NCBI RefSeq assembly: GCF_017220215.1
Contig: NZ_CP071130.1
Coordinates: forward strand, 1,240,001 to 1,304,000
Source: Caballeronia sp. M1242
Lineage (GTDB): Bacteria > Pseudomonadota > Gammaproteobacteria > Burkholderiales > Burkholderiaceae
Direction: 5' to 3'
Length of the DNA stretch: 64,000 bases
Numbering within the stretch: the stretch's first letter is position 1; every line of letters starts with the position of its first letter. Below the pieces are notes generated by a model. That model was not told the DNA's origin. It worked only from the letters and a program-made list of their open reading frames with translations, and made no database searches. Both the position numbers and the translations under genes were made by a program. Below are positions 1 through 10,066 of this stretch, in pieces.

Positions 1-716
1 CTGAAGAGTCCGAGCGCGCGGTCCTGCAACGCGCGATCGAAATAGATCAGCACGTTGCGGCACGAAACGAGATGCGCTTCCAGAAACACGCTGTCGGTGG
101 CGAGACTGTGATCCGCGAACACGACGCGCGACTTGAGCGTCTGCGAGAACTTCGCCGCGCCGTATGCCGCGTGATAGTAGTCCGACAGCGAACGTTTGCC
201 GCCCGCCGCAAGATAGTTCTGGCTGAAGCCCGCCATGCGCTCCAGCGGATAAATGCCGCTCTCGGCCTGCCGCAACGCTTCGGCGTTGATGTCGGTGGCA
301 TAGAACAGCGTCCGCTCCGCAATGTTCTCTTCGGCGAACAGCACCGCGAGCGACCACAACTCTTCGCCGCTGCTGCACCCCGCGACCCAAACCTTGATGG
401 ACGGATACGTCTGCAGAATCGGCACGACCTGCTCGCGTATCGCGCGGAAATAGCTCGGGTCGCGAAACATTTCGCTGACCTGCACCGTGAGGTACTGAAA
501 GAGCCGCGCGAAGAGCGCCGGTTCGCGCAGTATGCGCTCCTGCAATTGCGAAAGTGTGGCGCACTCCAGGTCATGCACGGCCTGCGCGAGCCTGCGCCGC
601 AGCGAACTCACCGAGTAATGCCGGAAGTCGTGCTGATACTTGAGATAGATGGCTTCGAGGAGCAGCTTCAGTTCGATGTCGAACGTGGCGTCTTCCTCGT
701 GCTTGCTGTCGTTCAT
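1..716 (-). CDS. cheR: CheR-type protein-glutamate methyltransferase, C-terminus cut by window edge
   Basis: About 238 codons are visible from the ATG at 714-716; the reading frame stays open to base 1, so the C-terminus lies outside the window. The N-terminal helical domain (residues ~15-75) contains YQHDFRHYSVSSLRRRL, followed by the SAM-binding motif GCSSGEELWSLAV (~120-135) and the conserved ATDIN and SCRNVLIYFD segments. CheR enzymes methylate glutamates of chemoreceptors or related signalling proteins using S-adenosylmethionine. The gene starts 16 nt after the stop of the upstream hybrid kinase, so the two are very probably co-transcribed. That pairing suggests a kinase-linked sensory role rather than the main chemotaxis operon (inference). 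Family assignment is firm; the substrate is unknown. Confidence 0.93.
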   Translation of the reverse strand, partial: MNDSKHEEDATFDIELKLLLEAIYLKYQHDFRHYSVSSLRRRLAQAVHDLECATLSQLQERILREPALFARLFQYLTVQVSEMFRDPSYFRAIREQVVPILQTYPSIKVWVAGCSSGEELWSLAVLFAEENIAERTLFYATDINAEALRQAESGIYPLERMAGFSQNYLAAGGKRSLSDYYHAAYGAAKFSQTLKSRVVFADHSLATDSVFLEAHLVSCRNVLIYFDRALQDRALGLF

Positions 717-732
717 CGGGTCGAATTCGGGT

Positions 733-3700
733 TCATCGCTGCCGCAGCCAGACGCGGCATAACGACACGAGCTTATCCACGTCGATGGGCTTCGATATGT
801 AGTCGTCCGCACCCGCCTCGAGACATTTCTCGCGATCGCTCTGCATGGCTTTCGCCGTCAGCGCGATGATCGGCAGGCGCGCGTGCTCGGGGTGCTTGCG
901 AATTTCGGTCATCGCGGTGAGGCCGTCCATCTCGGGCATCATCACGTCCATCAGAACGAGATCGATGTCGTCGCGGCGCGCGAGCGCCTCCAGCGCCTCG
1001 CGTCCGTTGCGCGCGATTTCGAGCGTCGCGCCGAGCGGCTCGATCACGCGCGAAAGCGCGAAGATATTGCGCACGTCGTCTTCCGCGAGAAGGATGTTGC
1101 GGCCTTCGAACACGTCGTCGCGCTGGCGCGCCGCGCGCAGCATGCGCTGCTGCTCCGGCGGCAGCGCGCTTTCGACGCTATGCAGAAACAGCGTGACTTC
1201 GTCGAGCAAGCGCTCCGGCGACTTCGCGCCCTTGATGATGATGGACTTGGAGTAACGCCGCAGACGCTGCTCTTCTTCCGCCGAAATCTGCCGGCCGGTA
1301 TAGACGATGACCGGCGGCGACGCGTTTCCGCTGCTCGTCGAGACTTTCTCCAGCAACTCGTAGCCCGAGCCGTCGGGCAGCGCGAGGTCCATCACGACGC
1401 AATCGAACGGCGCGCGCTTCATTTCCTCAAGCGCCTCGGATATCGACCCCGCTTCCACGATGCCGACCGTCTCGCTCGCCAGCAACGCGTGAATGCTTTG
1501 CCGCAGCGCAGGGTCGTCCTCGACCACGAGCACGCGCCGCGCGCCCTGCGACGAACGCGCTTCCAGCTTGCGGATGGCCTGCGCGAGATCATCGCGGGCG
1601 CTCGGCTTGAGCGTGTAGCCAATTGCGCCCAGATGCAGCGCGACATCGGCGTGATCCGTGGCGGACACGATATGAATCGGAATGTGGCGCGTCATCGGGT
1701 CGTGCTTGAGCCATTCGAGCACGGTGAGACCCGACTGATCGGGCAGGCCGATATCCAGCAAAATGCCGTTCGGTTGCATGGACCGCGCGAGCTCGACGCC
1801 CTGCGTCGCCGTGGCCGCGTGCACGCAATCGAAGTCGAGTTCGTGCGCGAGGTCGTACAGGATATGCGCGAAACGCTGATCGTCCTCGATCACGAGAATG
1901 ACGCGATCCGGCCGCTGACGTTTCGCGCGGTCATCGGCGATGCCTTGCGGCTCGGGCATCGCGGGAACCGGTTGCGGGGCAAGGGGCGCGGGCGCAGGCG
2001 CCACGGCGCGCGGCGGCTCGATCGCAGCCGGTTCCGGCTCCTTCATGTGGCCGATGGTGTCGAGCTTCGCGGTCACGGTGCCTTCGCGGGCGGCGATCGG
2101 CAGCGTCACCGAGAACACGCTGCCCCGGCCCACTTCGCTCGATACCCCGACCGAGCCGCCGAGCAGCCGCGAGAATTCGCGCGAGATCGACAGGCCGAGG
2201 CCGCTGCCGCCGTATTTGCGGCTCGTCGTGCCGTCCGCCTGCTGGAACGCCTGGAAGATGAGGTCTTGCTTGTCGCGCGGAATGCCGATGCCTGTATCGC
2301 GCACTTCGAAGCGCACTGCGTCGTCGCCCGCGCGCTGCACGGCGACGGTCACGCTGCCGCGCTCGGTGAACTTGAACGCGTTGGACAGCAGATTGCGCAG
2401 CACTTGCAGCAGCCGCTGACTGTCGGTGACGAAGTACTGCGGCACATCGGCGGCGATTTCGGTGATGAACGAAAGGCCCTTGGTTTCCGCGACCGGCGTG
2501 AACGATTGCCGCAGCGCCTGCATCAGCGATTCCACGGCCGTCGGCGCGAACTGCACGTCCATCTGGCCGGCTTCGACCTTCGACAGATCGAGAATGTCGT
2601 TGATGAGCGAAAGCAGATCGCTATTGGATGAGTGAATCGTCGCGGCGTAGCGCACCTGCTCGTCCGTCAGGTTGCCTTGCTTGTTGTCCTGAAGGAGCTT
2701 CGCGAGAATCAGCGAGCTATTAAGCGGCGTGCGCAACTCGTGCGACATGTTCGCGAGGAACTCGGACTTGTACTGGCTCGCGCGCTCCATTTCCAGCGCG
2801 TTGGCGGTCAACTCCTGTTGCGCCTGAAGCAGTTCGGTCTTCTGCCGCTCCAGATGCTGCGCGTGTTCTTCGAGCTGCACATTGGTCTGTTCGAGCTCGG
2901 CCTGTTGCTGTTCGAGACGCGCCTGCGAGTCCTGCAGCGCGCGGCCGCGTTCCTCCAGTTCTTCGTTCGAGACGCGCAGCTCTTCCTGCTGGACCTGCAA
3001 CTCTTCGCTCTGGCGCTGTGTTTCTTCCAGCAATTCGACAAGCCGCATGCGATACCGCGCCGAGCGCATCGCCATGCCCATCGCTTCGCCGGCCATTTCG
3101 AGCAGCACGCGGGCGTCGTCGAAGCGGCCCTCGTCGCCGACGAAACCCACTTCGATTGCGCCCGCCACATCGCCATCGGCGTAAAGCGGCGACACGATCA
3201 CGCGCGATGCCGCCGCCGCGCCGAGCGCCGATCCCGCCTTCAGATAATGCGCGGAGGCATCGCGAAGCTGAAGCACGCGCTTGTCGACGATTGCTTGTCC
3301 GACGAGCCCCTCGCCGCGCGCGATGCGGCGCGGCGCGCCGTTCTCGTCCGGCAGCGCCCAGGCGGCGATGCGTTCGAGCGTCTCGCCTTCGAGAGCGTAG
3401 ACTACGCCGACCTTCGCGTTCACATACGGAATGAGAGAACGCAAAATGCTGACGCCGATGGACGCCGGAGATTGCTCGCCGCGCAATTGCAGACTCATCT
3501 GCGCGACGCCTTCCTGCAACCAGGCGGTGCGTTGTACCGCGAGCCGCGATTTGATATACAGGTGCGCCACGATCGAAAGCACGAGCAGCACGAATATGCC
3601 CATCGCGCGATTCAGTTGCAGCACTTCGCGGCTGGCGACGGAGTCTCCCGTGGAAAGCACGTAGCCGAGAATCATCAGCACCGACGCCGCGCCGGCGGTA

Positions 3701-3873
3701 ATCATCGGCACGGCCGGGCGGTTGATCCACATGCACAGCACGACCGGCAACACGTAGAACACCCAGATCGCGACGCGCATGGGCGTCAGCACATCGACGG
3801 CGAACACCAGCGCAAGAGAAATCGCGATGGCGAAGTAGATCCACAAGGAGTGGTTGCGGTTGTCCTGAGGCAT
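733..3873 (-). CDS. Membrane-bound GAF hybrid sensor histidine kinase with three receiver domains
   Basis: 1046 residues from the ATG at 3871-3873; the frame stays open further upstream, but those residues are Arg/Ala-rich and unlike a protein start. Four hydrophobic segments (~10-110) form a membrane module, followed by a GAF domain (~130-270) and a long Glu/Gln-rich coiled coil (~275-365). A HisKA domain with SHELRTPLN follows, then an HATPase with DTGIGIP and GGSGLGLSIS motifs. Three receiver domains come last, with acceptor aspartates in LLDIGLPD, VMDLALPD and LMDVMMPEMDG. After ligand or redox sensing, phosphate would be passed from the H-box to the receivers. The cheR gene follows immediately. 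The divergent neighbour is hpnA. The signal sensed cannot be told from the sequence. Confidence 0.95.
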   Translation of the reverse strand: MPQDNRNHSLWIYFAIAISLALVFAVDVLTPMRVAIWVFYVLPVVLCMWINRPAVPMITAGAASVLMILGYVLSTGDSVASREVLQLNRAMGIFVLLVLSIVAHLYIKSRLAVQRTAWLQEGVAQMSLQLRGEQSPASIGVSILRSLIPYVNAKVGVVYALEGETLERIAAWALPDENGAPRRIARGEGLVGQAIVDKRVLQLRDASAHYLKAGSALGAAAASRVIVSPLYADGDVAGAIEVGFVGDEGRFDDARVLLEMAGEAMGMAMRSARYRMRLVELLEETQRQSEELQVQQEELRVSNEELEERGRALQDSQARLEQQQAELEQTNVQLEEHAQHLERQKTELLQAQQELTANALEMERASQYKSEFLANMSHELRTPLNSSLILAKLLQDNKQGNLTDEQVRYAATIHSSNSDLLSLINDILDLSKVEAGQMDVQFAPTAVESLMQALRQSFTPVAETKGLSFITEIAADVPQYFVTDSQRLLQVLRNLLSNAFKFTERGSVTVAVQRAGDDAVRFEVRDTGIGIPRDKQDLIFQAFQQADGTTSRKYGGSGLGLSISREFSRLLGGSVGVSSEVGRGSVFSVTLPIAAREGTVTAKLDTIGHMKEPEPAAIEPPRAVAPAPAPLAPQPVPAMPEPQGIADDRAKRQRPDRVILVIEDDQRFAHILYDLAHELDFDCVHAATATQGVELARSMQPNGILLDIGLPDQSGLTVLEWLKHDPMTRHIPIHIVSATDHADVALHLGAIGYTLKPSARDDLAQAIRKLEARSSQGARRVLVVEDDPALRQSIHALLASETVGIVEAGSISEALEEMKRAPFDCVVMDLALPDGSGYELLEKVSTSSGNASPPVIVYTGRQISAEEEQRLRRYSKSIIIKGAKSPERLLDEVTLFLHSVESALPPEQQRMLRAARQRDDVFEGRNILLAEDDVRNIFALSRVIEPLGATLEIARNGREALEALARRDDIDLVLMDVMMPEMDGLTAMTEIRKHPEHARLPIIALTAKAMQSDREKCLEAGADDYISKPIDVDKLVSLCRVWLRQR

Positions 3874-4046
3874 CGTTGACCAGTAGTGTGTCCGTTTCGC
3901 GAAGGCCGCGCGCCCCGCAGCAGGCACGGACCATAGCACGAGCCGCAACGCCTTGTCACATCGGCTCCGGCGGCGATTTGCGCAGCCATTTCGGCGCGGC
4001 ACTTGTTACGAACGATCGCGCGAAGAGCGCATCTCACGAGGTAAGA

Positions 4047-5057
4047 ATGACAGATATATCCGGCTCTCGCGTGCTCATCACCGGCGCCTCGGGTTTCGTC
4101 GGGTCGGCGCTCGCGCGGCTCGCCATCGAACGCGGTTTCGACGTGCGGCTGCTCGTGCGCGCGACGAGTCCGCGCAAGAACGTGGAGTCGCTCGACGCGG
4201 AGATCGTCGTCGGCGACATGCGCGACGAAGCGTCGATGCGCGCGGCGCTCAAGGGCGTGCGCTATCTCTTTCACGTCGCGGCGGACTATCGCATCTGGGC
4301 GCCGGACCCGAGCGAGATCGAGCGCGCGAATCTGCAAGGCACCGAGGCCACCATGCGCGCGGCGCTCGCGGAAGGCGTCGAGCGCATCGTGTACACGAGC
4401 AGCGTCGCGACGTTGAAGGTGACGAGCTCCGGCGCGATCGTCGACGAAACGAAGCCGTCGGATGCGGCGAGCACCATCGGCGCGTACAAGCGCAGCAAGG
4501 TGCTGGCCGAGCGCGCGGTGGAGCGGATGGTCGCGAACGACGCGCTGCCCGCCGTCATCGTCAATCCGTCGACGCCCATCGGCCCGCGCGACGTGCGTCC
4601 TACGCCGACGGGGCGCATCATCGTCGAGGCGGCGACCGGCAAGATTCCCGCGTTCGTCGATACGGGGCTGAATCTCGTGCATGTGGATGACGTCGCGAAC
4701 GGCCACTTCCTGGCGCTGGAACGCGGCAAGGTCGGCGAGCGCTACATTCTCGGCGGCGAGAACCTGCCGTTGCAGCAGATGCTCGCGGATATCGCCGGAC
4801 TCGTCGGCCGCAAACCACCGACCATCAAGCTGCCGCGCGGGCCGCTTTATCCGCTCGCCATCGGCGCGGAAATGTTCGCGAAGATGAGCGGCAAGGAGCC
4901 GTTCGTGACCGTCGACGGCCTGCGGATGTCGAAAAACAAGATGTACTTCACGTCGGCGAAGGCGGAAGCGGAACTGGGCTATCAGGCGCGGCCGTATCGC
5001 GAAGGCTTGCGCGACGCGCTCGACTGGTTCCGGGCGAACGGCTATCTCGACGCGTAA
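4047..5057 (+). CDS. hpnA: Hopanoid-associated sugar epimerase/reductase HpnA (SDR family)
   Basis: 336 residues, extended short-chain dehydrogenase fold. The N-terminal TGASGFVG nucleotide-binding motif is at residues ~11-18, and the catalytic YKRSK (YxxxK) is present after a TSSVATL segment. ATG 4047 is chosen because a GAGG Shine-Dalgarno lies just upstream and the SDR domain begins at once; the frame is open further upstream but not protein-like. HpnA belongs to hopanoid clusters and is thought to act on the sugar-derived side chain of extended hopanoids; its exact reaction is not settled. It is divergent from the hybrid kinase. The remaining hopanoid genes of the window (hpnB, hpnH, hpnD, hpnE, shc, hpnG, hpnN) support the assignment. 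Confidence 0.9.
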   Translation: MTDISGSRVLITGASGFVGSALARLAIERGFDVRLLVRATSPRKNVESLDAEIVVGDMRDEASMRAALKGVRYLFHVAADYRIWAPDPSEIERANLQGTEATMRAALAEGVERIVYTSSVATLKVTSSGAIVDETKPSDAASTIGAYKRSKVLAERAVERMVANDALPAVIVNPSTPIGPRDVRPTPTGRIIVEAATGKIPAFVDTGLNLVHVDDVANGHFLALERGKVGERYILGGENLPLQQMLADIAGLVGRKPPTIKLPRGPLYPLAIGAEMFAKMSGKEPFVTVDGLRMSKNKMYFTSAKAEAELGYQARPYREGLRDALDWFRANGYLDA

Positions 5058-5333
5058 CAAGCGCGGGCGCAGTCCGTCGATCGCCTGCAACGCACTCTTG
5101 TATAAGACCCAAAAATTCTAAGTCATTGAAATAACGGAGAAAGGCCTGTTTTCTGATGCTTCGGCGAGCGATTTTGCGCACGCGACGCCCGCAAAATCAG
5201 GCAAAATAGCGGACTGATGCCGGAAGGCGCGAGCAACCATGTTGCGTGCGACCGCAGCGCGCGAAAGCGCCCGCGCAGGTCCACAGCAGCCGGCGGTCCT
5301 TTTTCAACCCGTTTCTGGATGTCGAGACAAGCG

Positions 5334-7580
5334 ATGAGTAATCAGCAACCCACCATCATCTACACCCTGACCGACGAAGCTCCGCTGCTCGCGACCAGCG
5401 CCTTTCTGCCGATCATCCGCACGTTCACCGCGCCGGCCGGCGTGAACGTGGAAACCAGCGACATCTCGCTCGCCGGGCGCATTCTCGGCGAATTTCCCGA
5501 ATTCCTGACCGAAGAGCAGCGCGTTCCGGACAACCTCGCCGAACTTGGCCGCCTCACGCAGCTTCCGGACACCAACATCATCAAGCTGCCGAACATCAGC
5601 GCTTCGGTGCCGCAGCTCGTCGCCGCGATCAAGGAACTTCAGGGCAAGGGCTACAAGGTGCCCAACTATCCGGAAGAGCCGAAGAACGACGAAGAAAAGG
5701 CCATCGCCCAGCGTTACTCGAAGTGTCTCGGCAGCGCGGTGAACCCGGTTCTGCGCGAAGGCAACTCGGACCGCCGCGCGCCGCTCGCCGTCAAGAACTA
5801 CGCGAAGAAGCATCCGCACAGCATGGGCGAATGGAGCATGGCGTCGCGCACGCACGTCGCGCACATGAAGCACGGCGACTTCTATCACGGCGAAAAGTCC
5901 ATCACGAATGACAAGGCGCGCGAAGTGCGCATGGAACTCGTCACGAAGCGCGGCGAAACCATCGTGCTGAAGCCGAAGGTCAAGCTGCAGGATGGCGAGA
6001 TCGTCGACAGCATGTTCATGAGCAAGAAGGCGCTGATCGCGTTCTACGAAGACCAGATGGAAGACGCGCGCAAGACCGGCGTCATGCTGTCGCTGCACGT
6101 GAAGGCGACCATGATGAAGGTCTCGCACCCGATCGTCTTCGGCCACGCGGTGAAGGTGTTCTACAAGGACGCGTTCGCCAAGCACGCGAAGCTCTTCGAA
6201 GAACTCGGCGTGAACGTCAACAACGGTCTCGTCGATCTGTACTCGAAGATCGAGGCGCTGCCGGAATCGCAGCGCGATGAAGTCATCCGCGACATGCACG
6301 CGTGCCACGAGCACCGTCCGGCACTGGCGATGGTGGATTCGGCGAAGGGCATCTCGAACCTGCACGCGCCGAACGACGTGATCGTGGACGCGTCGATGCC
6401 CGCGATGATTCGCGCCGGCGGCAAGATGTGGGGCGCCGATGGCCGCCCGCAAGACACGAAGTGTCTGATTCCGGAAAGCACGTTCGCGCGCATCTATCAG
6501 GAAATCATCAACTTCTGCAAGACCAACGGCGCATTCGATCCGCGCACAATGGGCACGGTGCCGAACGTCGGCCTGATGGCGCAGAAGGCCGAAGAGTACG
6601 GCTCGCACGACAAGACCTTCGAGATTCCGGAAGACGGCACGGCGCGTATCGTCGATAACGCGACGAACGAGGTCATCGAATCGCTCACGCAGCAAGTGGA
6701 GCAAGGCGACATCTGGCGCATGTGCCTCGTGAAGGACGCGCCGATCCGCGACTGGGTGAAGCTCGCCGTCACGCGCGTGCGCAACTCGGGCATGCCGGCG
6801 GTGTTCTGGCTCGACCCGTACCGTCCGCACGAAAACGAGCTCATCAAGAAGGTCGAGAAGTACCTGAAGGATCACGATACCGAAGGGCTCGACATCCAGA
6901 TCATGTCGCAAGTGCGCGCCATGCGTTACACGCTCGAGCGCGTGATCCGCGGCCTCGACACCATTTCGGTGACCGGCAACATTCTGCGCGACTACCTGAC
7001 CGACCTGTTCCCGATCATGGAACTCGGCACGAGCGCGAAGATGCTGTCCATCGTTCCGCTGATGGCGGGCGGCGGCCTGTATGAAACCGGCGCGGGCGGC
7101 TCGGCGCCGAAGCACGTGCAGCAACTGGTGCAGGAGAACCATCTGCGCTGGGATTCGCTCGGCGAGTTCCTCGCGCTGGCCGTATCGCTGGAAGAGCTCG
7201 GCATCAAGAGCAACAACGCGAAGGCGAAGCTCGTCGCGAAGGCGCTCGACGCCGCCACCGGCAAGCTGCTCGACAACAACAAGGGCCCGTCGCCGAAGAC
7301 CGGCCAGCTCGACAACCGCGGCAGCCAGTTCTACCTCGCCATGTACTGGGCGCAGGAATTGGCGAGCCAGACGGAAGATCGCGAACTGGCCGAGTTCTTC
7401 GCGCCGCTCGCAAAGAGCCTGGCCGAGAACGAGCAGAAGATCGTCGAGGAACTGACCGTCGTGCAGGGCAGCGAAGCGGATATCGGCGGCTACTACAAGC
7501 CGGAAGACGCGAAGCTCGCCGCCGTGATGCGTCCGAGCCAGACGCTCAACGCCGCGCTCGCACAGGCGCAAACGAAGTAA
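5334..7580 (+). CDS. icd: Monomeric NADP-dependent isocitrate dehydrogenase
   Basis: 748 residues, the expected size of the large monomeric type (about 740), unrelated in length to the 45-kDa dimeric enzyme. Recognisable family segments include [15 protein letters not shown] at the start, [38 protein letters not shown] and [11 protein letters not shown]. It oxidises isocitrate to 2-oxoglutarate with NADP in the TCA cycle. ATG 5334 is preferred because homologues begin at this MSNQQPT peptide; an in-frame ATG 15 nt upstream (5319) is possible. The gene stands alone, with a 276-base spacer after hpnA, and ends in a strong double hairpin. Confidence 0.96.
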   Translation: MSNQQPTIIYTLTDEAPLLATSAFLPIIRTFTAPAGVNVETSDISLAGRILGEFPEFLTEEQRVPDNLAELGRLTQLPDTNIIKLPNISASVPQLVAAIKELQGKGYKVPNYPEEPKNDEEKAIAQRYSKCLGSAVNPVLREGNSDRRAPLAVKNYAKKHPHSMGEWSMASRTHVAHMKHGDFYHGEKSITNDKAREVRMELVTKRGETIVLKPKVKLQDGEIVDSMFMSKKALIAFYEDQMEDARKTGVMLSLHVKATMMKVSHPIVFGHAVKVFYKDAFAKHAKLFEELGVNVNNGLVDLYSKIEALPESQRDEVIRDMHACHEHRPALAMVDSAKGISNLHAPNDVIVDASMPAMIRAGGKMWGADGRPQDTKCLIPESTFARIYQEIINFCKTNGAFDPRTMGTVPNVGLMAQKAEEYGSHDKTFEIPEDGTARIVDNATNEVIESLTQQVEQGDIWRMCLVKDAPIRDWVKLAVTRVRNSGMPAVFWLDPYRPHENELIKKVEKYLKDHDTEGLDIQIMSQVRAMRYTLERVIRGLDTISVTGNILRDYLTDLFPIMELGTSAKMLSIVPLMAGGGLYETGAGGSAPKHVQQLVQENHLRWDSLGEFLALAVSLEELGIKSNNAKAKLVAKALDAATGKLLDNNKGPSPKTGQLDNRGSQFYLAMYWAQELASQTEDRELAEFFAPLAKSLAENEQKIVEELTVVQGSEADIGGYYKPEDAKLAAVMRPSQTLNAALAQAQTK

Positions 7581-7589
7581 CGCAGCAAC

Positions 7590-7652
7590 GAGCGCGGGCG
7601 GCATGCCCGCGCTCACCATCGCGTTGGCGTTCGGCGCCAACGCGATTTCTTT
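7590..7652 (+). terminator. Tandem hairpins ending icd
   Basis: A first perfect 10-bp stem GAGCGCGGGC/GCCCGCGCTC spans 7590-7614. It is followed by a 12-bp stem ATCGCGTTGGCG/CGCCAACGCGAT (7618-7646) and then TTCTTTT. The second is a typical Rho-independent terminator. Confidence 0.85.
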
Positions 7653-7801
7653 TCGAGCGCCTTTTCGCGGCGTTCCGTCTCAGCGGTATTCCGCTCCGCG
7701 CCGTTTCAACGCATTTGGTTACAACGTGTGCCGGCTCGCAGGAAGGGGAGCAGGTAAAATTCTTGCCCTCGCTGCCAGCTTCGCAAGACATCCAACTTCG
7801 C

Positions 7802-8389
7802 ATGAATCTACATGACCAGCTCGGCGCGCTGGAGTCGAGCCTCGATGCGCTCCTCCGGGCCGCCACCGTTCCTCCTGTTACCGGCGCTGCCGCTCAGTCT
7901 GCCGCTGCGTCCGTCGCTGCGTCCGCCACCGACGATATCGCCGAGCCGCCCGCGCCGCTGCCGCCTCGCGCGGACGAGTTCGAGGACACCGCGCTCGCAG
8001 CCGCCGACGCTCAGAAGCAAGCGCCCGCCGAGGCCGAGCCCGAGTCCGAGCCCGAGTCCGACGCGCCGCCCGCGCTGACCGTTTCGCGCCCGGACCGCGA
8101 CACCATTCAGATGACCATCGCGGGCAAGTCCGTGCTGCTGAATCCGCAGGGCGTGTCGGAACTGATCGAGGAGTTGTCGAACGTGCGGGCGTCGATGTCG
8201 GTGGAACAGCCGATGGGCGTCGCGCCCGGCTGGCGCTTCGCGGCGACGAAGAACCCGGTGATGGCGGTGCAGAAGCACGCGAACGGCGACCGCCTGCTGA
8301 TCATGCGGCACACGGGTCACGGCTGGGTGCCGTTCACCTTTTCGCCGGACATGGTCGTCGAACTGTACGCGATGCTGACGCGGCGCTAA
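7802..8389 (+). CDS. Conserved hypothetical protein with C-terminal small domain
   Basis: 195 residues; not a family I can name. The start MNLHDQLGALESSLDALLRAA forms an amphipathic helix, followed by an Ala/Pro/Glu-rich linker (~25-95) containing EPESEPESD. A compact C-terminal domain (~105-195) begins TVSRPDRDTIQMTIAGKSVLLNPQGVSELIEELSNVR. ATG 7802 is chosen because the helix starts there and the frame upstream is of unlike composition. No signal peptide or membrane span is visible, so it is probably cytoplasmic. It lies between icd and convergent hpnB, 20 bp from the latter. Function unknown. Confidence 0.75.
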   Translation: MNLHDQLGALESSLDALLRAATVPPVTGAAAQSAAASVAASATDDIAEPPAPLPPRADEFEDTALAAADAQKQAPAEAEPESEPESDAPPALTVSRPDRDTIQMTIAGKSVLLNPQGVSELIEELSNVRASMSVEQPMGVAPGWRFAATKNPVMAVQKHANGDRLLIMRHTGHGWVPFTFSPDMVVELYAMLTRR

Positions 8390-8408
8390 GTCCCGCGCCG
8401 CCGCCCAA

Positions 8409-9611
8409 TCAAGAACCTTCCTGCGTCGGCGCCTGAACGCGCGCCTTCCACTGACCGCCCTTGCCGCTCCAGTAGCGCACGGCCGAACCGATCGTCGCCG
8501 AAACATAGAACAGCGCGACGAGCGGCAACATCGGCGCCCACAACAACGACCGCCGGTAGTATCGCAACATCGGGCCATAGGCGATGCACATCATCGCCCA
8601 GGCTGCGCAAGCCGGCCATGCGCGCGCGCCCCACGTCAGCGCGAAGACCGGCGGCACCAGATAGATCAGCGCCATGCCGAGCACCGTGCCGGCAAGCAGC
8701 AGCGGCGAATAGCGCAACTGCGTGAACGCGGTGCGGGCGATCATGTTCCAAATTTCGCGCCAGTCGTCGTACGGGCGCAGCGACTCGCTGCGGTCCGCGA
8801 GATCGAGGCGAATGGGGCGCGCGTCCGCTTTGCCCGCGCGATGCTTGATGCGCAGCGCGAGACTGCAATCGTCGATCAGTTCGCCGCGAATCGATTCGAT
8901 GCCGCCCGCCTCCGCCAGCGCCGAACGGCGCACGAGCATGCAGCCGCCCGCCGCGCCCGCGGTCATCTTGCGCCGGTCGTTGACCCACGCGAACGGGTAC
9001 AGCTTCGCGAAAAAAAACACGAACGCCGGAATCAGCGCCTTCTCCCACGGCGAATCGCAGCGCAGGCGCACCATCAGCGAAACGAGATCGCGATCTTCCA
9101 GAATGGTACGCGCGACCAGTTGCGTCGCGGCATCGGCCGGATGGTAGATGTCGGCGTCGGTGAGCAGCAGGAATTCGGCGGGAAGACCAAGCGTGTCGAT
9201 TGCATTGATGCCCTGCGACTGCGCCCAGACCTTGCCCGACCATCCCGGCGGCAACGGCTTGCCCGTCAGCACGGTCAGGCGGTCTTCGAGGCCGAGATCG
9301 CGGGCCGCAGCGAGCGCGACGGCGGCCGTGCCATCGGCGCTGTGATCGTCGACGACCACGACGTGGAACGCGCCCGCATAGTCCTGCTTCAGCAACGAGC
9401 CGACCGCGCGGCCGATCACGTCGGCTTCATTGCGGGCGGGCACGACCGCGACGAGCGCGGGCCACGCGCCGCGTCGCGCGATCTCCGCTCGGCCGACGGC
9501 GTGCACCGCGGCATCCGAAAGCGCGGGCGCGGGCTGCGCGCGCCAGAAGCCACCTCGCGCAACGAGCAGCACGATCCAGATCAGGAATGACAGCCAGGCG
9601 ATGAGTAACAT
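8409..9611 (-). CDS. hpnB: Hopanoid-associated glycosyltransferase HpnB
   Basis: 400 residues from ATG 9609-9611. An N-terminal membrane helix (LLIAWLSFLIWIVLLVARGGF) is followed by a GT2 glycosyltransferase domain with AVVPARNEADVIGRAV, VVVDDHSADGT and LLLTDADIYH (metal-binding DxD). Further on are the substrate-loop motif ELIDDCSLALRIK and two or three C-terminal membrane helices (~300-385). GT2 enzymes of this HpnB type lie in hopanoid clusters and probably glycosylate or otherwise modify hopanoid head groups at the cytoplasmic membrane; the donor sugar is not known from sequence. Divergent from ispH across a 455-base spacer, and convergent with the hypothetical gene at 7802. Confidence 0.9.
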   Translation of the reverse strand: MLLIAWLSFLIWIVLLVARGGFWRAQPAPALSDAAVHAVGRAEIARRGAWPALVAVVPARNEADVIGRAVGSLLKQDYAGAFHVVVVDDHSADGTAAVALAAARDLGLEDRLTVLTGKPLPPGWSGKVWAQSQGINAIDTLGLPAEFLLLTDADIYHPADAATQLVARTILEDRDLVSLMVRLRCDSPWEKALIPAFVFFFAKLYPFAWVNDRRKMTAGAAGGCMLVRRSALAEAGGIESIRGELIDDCSLALRIKHRAGKADARPIRLDLADRSESLRPYDDWREIWNMIARTAFTQLRYSPLLLAGTVLGMALIYLVPPVFALTWGARAWPACAAWAMMCIAYGPMLRYYRRSLLWAPMLPLVALFYVSATIGSAVRYWSGKGGQWKARVQAPTQEGS

Positions 9612-10066
9612 GAGTTTGACGATTAGCTTGAACCCGCGTGGCGGGCAGCGCACCCATGCGCGCGCGAGCACCGACCGCGCTTGACGGCGAAGCACGCGTT
9701 GCGCGGAGGACACACGAATCAGGATGGCGGCGGCCTGCCGAAACCAGCCGCCGCGGATGTACACGGCGCGGGAAACGCGATGCGGCACGCCTTCACGCCG
9801 TCCCGGGCGACCGACAGTTTAATGGCTTTGGCGCGCGGGCGTATCGACGTCGCGCCGCACGCGTTCGCCCGCGCCGCGCGGCGAGCGCTCAAAAAGGGAA
9901 CGCGTTAGAATACGCGGTCAATCTCGGCGCGCAGACAAACTTACCGGGTCCTTCTGCCGGTGTGCTTTCAGGACGTTGCAGGCATTGCGAATGCAACGTC
10001 AGTCAATCGAAGCGTGAGTTGCGCGTCTATTACCCGAAACCCGCGCTAGTCGGAGTTCGCTCGAAC
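9612..10066. other. Divergent intergenic region hpnB / ispH
   Basis: 455 bases without a convincing gene. Open frames here are shadows with Arg/Ala-rich composition. A TAGAAT -10-like hexamer lies at 9905-9910, and an inverted repeat at 9972-10000 sits in the ispH leader. Both promoters must lie here. Confidence 0.6.
9972..10000. repeat. Inverted repeat in the ispH leader
   Basis: Perfect 9-bp arms GACGTTGCA and TGCAACGTC are separated by 11 nt, with an alternative inner stem GCATT/AATGC. It is 67 bases before the ispH start and has no T-run, so it is a leader structure or operator rather than a terminator. Confidence 0.55.
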
